From assembly GCA_006226555.1 (NCBI GenBank), contig SBGS01000229.1, positions 1 through 33,813 on the forward strand: 33,813 nucleotides of DNA. Direction: 5' to 3'. The notes under the pieces were generated by a model that saw only the letters and a program-made list of their open reading frames with translations, had not been told where the DNA came from and did not search any database. Below are positions 33,164 through 33,813 of this stretch, piece by piece (position 1 is the stretch's first letter; the number at the start of each line of letters is the position of its first letter). The DNA is from Bacteroidota bacterium. Its GTDB lineage: Bacteria; Bacteroidota; Bacteroidia; Flavobacteriales_D; Crocinitomicaceae. Made by a program: the position numbers and the translations under genes.

Positions 33164-33813
33164 AATGAAAATCCATGAAAATACCGTAACAATGATCACT
33201 CCCAGTAAGTTCAATATGAAACCTACTCGCGCCATTTCAGAAACTGTTACTTTCCCTGAAGAAAATACGATCGCATTTGGTGGCGTACTGACCGGAAGCA
33301 TAAATGCACATGAAGCAGCTAATGTAACAGGCATACAAAGTTGCAATACCGAATAATCGCTATTAATGGCAAATACGGCAACAACAGGGACGAATACGGT
33401 CACAAGTGCCAGGTTAGACATAACTTCGGTTGCGTAGATCGCAATACCAACAAGTACGAGTAACAAAACGAAGACAGATATTTTTCCAAATCGTTCGAAT
33501 ACCAGGCTCAAGTCATTCACCACTCCATTCACTTCCATCATCTTGGCTAGTGCCAATCCTCCTCCAAAAAGTAACAATACTCCCCATGGAAGCTGTTTCG
33601 TATCTTTCCATTCAAGTAACTTCTTCCCTTTTTCAGCAGGAATCACGAATAATAAAATCGCACCTAAAATTGCAGGTCCTTCATCTTTGTAGTTGATCCC
33701 CGTGTAATGCATTATCAGTTCTCTGAAAGACCACAGAAACACGATGAACAAAAACAACAGTAGTACACTTTTCTGCTGTATCGTCCACTTGGTTTTTTCC
33801 GGATGTTCAATCG
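33161..33813 (-). CDS. SLC13-family (DASS) sodium:anion symporter, C-terminal part
   Basis: This gene is cut by the right edge; its N-terminal part is outside the window, and the frame stays open to base 33813, giving about 216 visible residues. An internal TTG at 33757 is not a start. The visible part has several hydrophobic segments, the SN-x-x-x-x-T motif SNLALVT, a PWGVLLLFGGGLALA segment, and the repeated motif STPPNAI, characteristic of SLC13/DASS transporters that import di- and tricarboxylates or sulfate with sodium. The substrate cannot be determined. It lies just upstream of yaaA on the same strand. Confidence 0.88.
   Translation of the reverse strand, partial: IEHPEKTKWTIQQKSVLLLFLFIVFLWSFRELIMHYTGINYKDEGPAILGAILLFVIPAEKGKKLLEWKDTKQLPWGVLLLFGGGLALAKMMEVNGVVNDLSLVFERFGKISVFVLLLVLVGIAIYATEVMSNLALVTVFVPVVAVFAINSDYSVLQLCMPVTLAASCAFMLPVSTPPNAIVFSSGKVTVSEMARVGFILNLLGVIIVTVFSWIFI

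Overview
This window looks like chromosomal DNA from a member of the Bacteroidota, most likely the Flavobacteriia. The evidence is AT-rich DNA with few Shine-Dalgarno sequences, repeated promoter boxes of the Bacteroidota type (TAnnTTTG), type IX secretion system (T9SS) parts (a PorX-type regulator, PorP/SprF, an OmpA/PorE-like protein, and a giant protein with a gliding-motility/type B C-terminal sorting domain), and families typical of the phylum (CRTAC1/ASPIC-UnbV propeller, DUF2452, stand-alone HsdR N-terminal domain). No phage, transposon, CRISPR array or integrase is visible. Almost all of the window is coding, and the genes look intact. The exception is the last gene, which is cut by the right edge.

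Layout. (1) 1-110: tRNA-His and a strong hairpin terminator. (2) 109-3037, minus strand: a vanadium-dependent haloperoxidase with a full set of vanadate-pocket residues, followed by an overlapping CRTAC1-type propeller gene. (3) 3146-5655, plus strand: a second secreted propeller (FG-GAP plus PQQ-like) and a POTRA-less Omp85-type barrel. (4) 5696-7288: release factor 3 (prfC). (5) 10907-7293, minus strand: a tightly overlapping four-gene operon of a PorX-type response regulator/PglZ protein, TsaE, an alanine-dehydrogenase-like protein and a small PD-(D/E)xK protein. A SAMHD1-like HD phosphohydrolase diverges from it at 10950. (6) 12232-12873: a secreted carboxypeptidase-regulatory-like protein. 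(7) 13017-19631: guaB, then three consecutive SurA/parvulin-type periplasmic folding genes and a MoxR ATPase. (8) 19735-27290: a five-gene operon of a small secreted protein, a 1246-residue surface protein with a T9SS type B sorting domain, PorP/SprF, an OmpA/PD40 protein and a second small secreted protein. (9) 27291-27585: a 295-bp gap with two weak hairpins, then an FkbM-family methyltransferase and a convergent MscS channel. (10) 29307-29900: efp with a clear terminator. (11) 29909-31895: an overlapping trio of alpha/beta hydrolase, unknown secreted protein and DUF2490-type barrel. (12) 31939-33813: DUF2452, yaaA, and the C-terminal part of an SLC13-family transporter.

The main theme is the cell envelope and protein export. 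The PorX-type regulator, the T9SS substrate with its PorP/PorE-like partners, the triple periplasmic chaperone set and two Omp85/DUF2490 barrels would all act at the periplasm, outer membrane or surface. I see no clearly new defence or mobile system. The best candidates for something under-described are the haloperoxidase/propeller/barrel locus (109-5655), the T9SS cargo operon with two unknown small secreted proteins, and the PorX-TsaE-Ald-nuclease operon. All functions are inferred by reading motifs; no database search was run.
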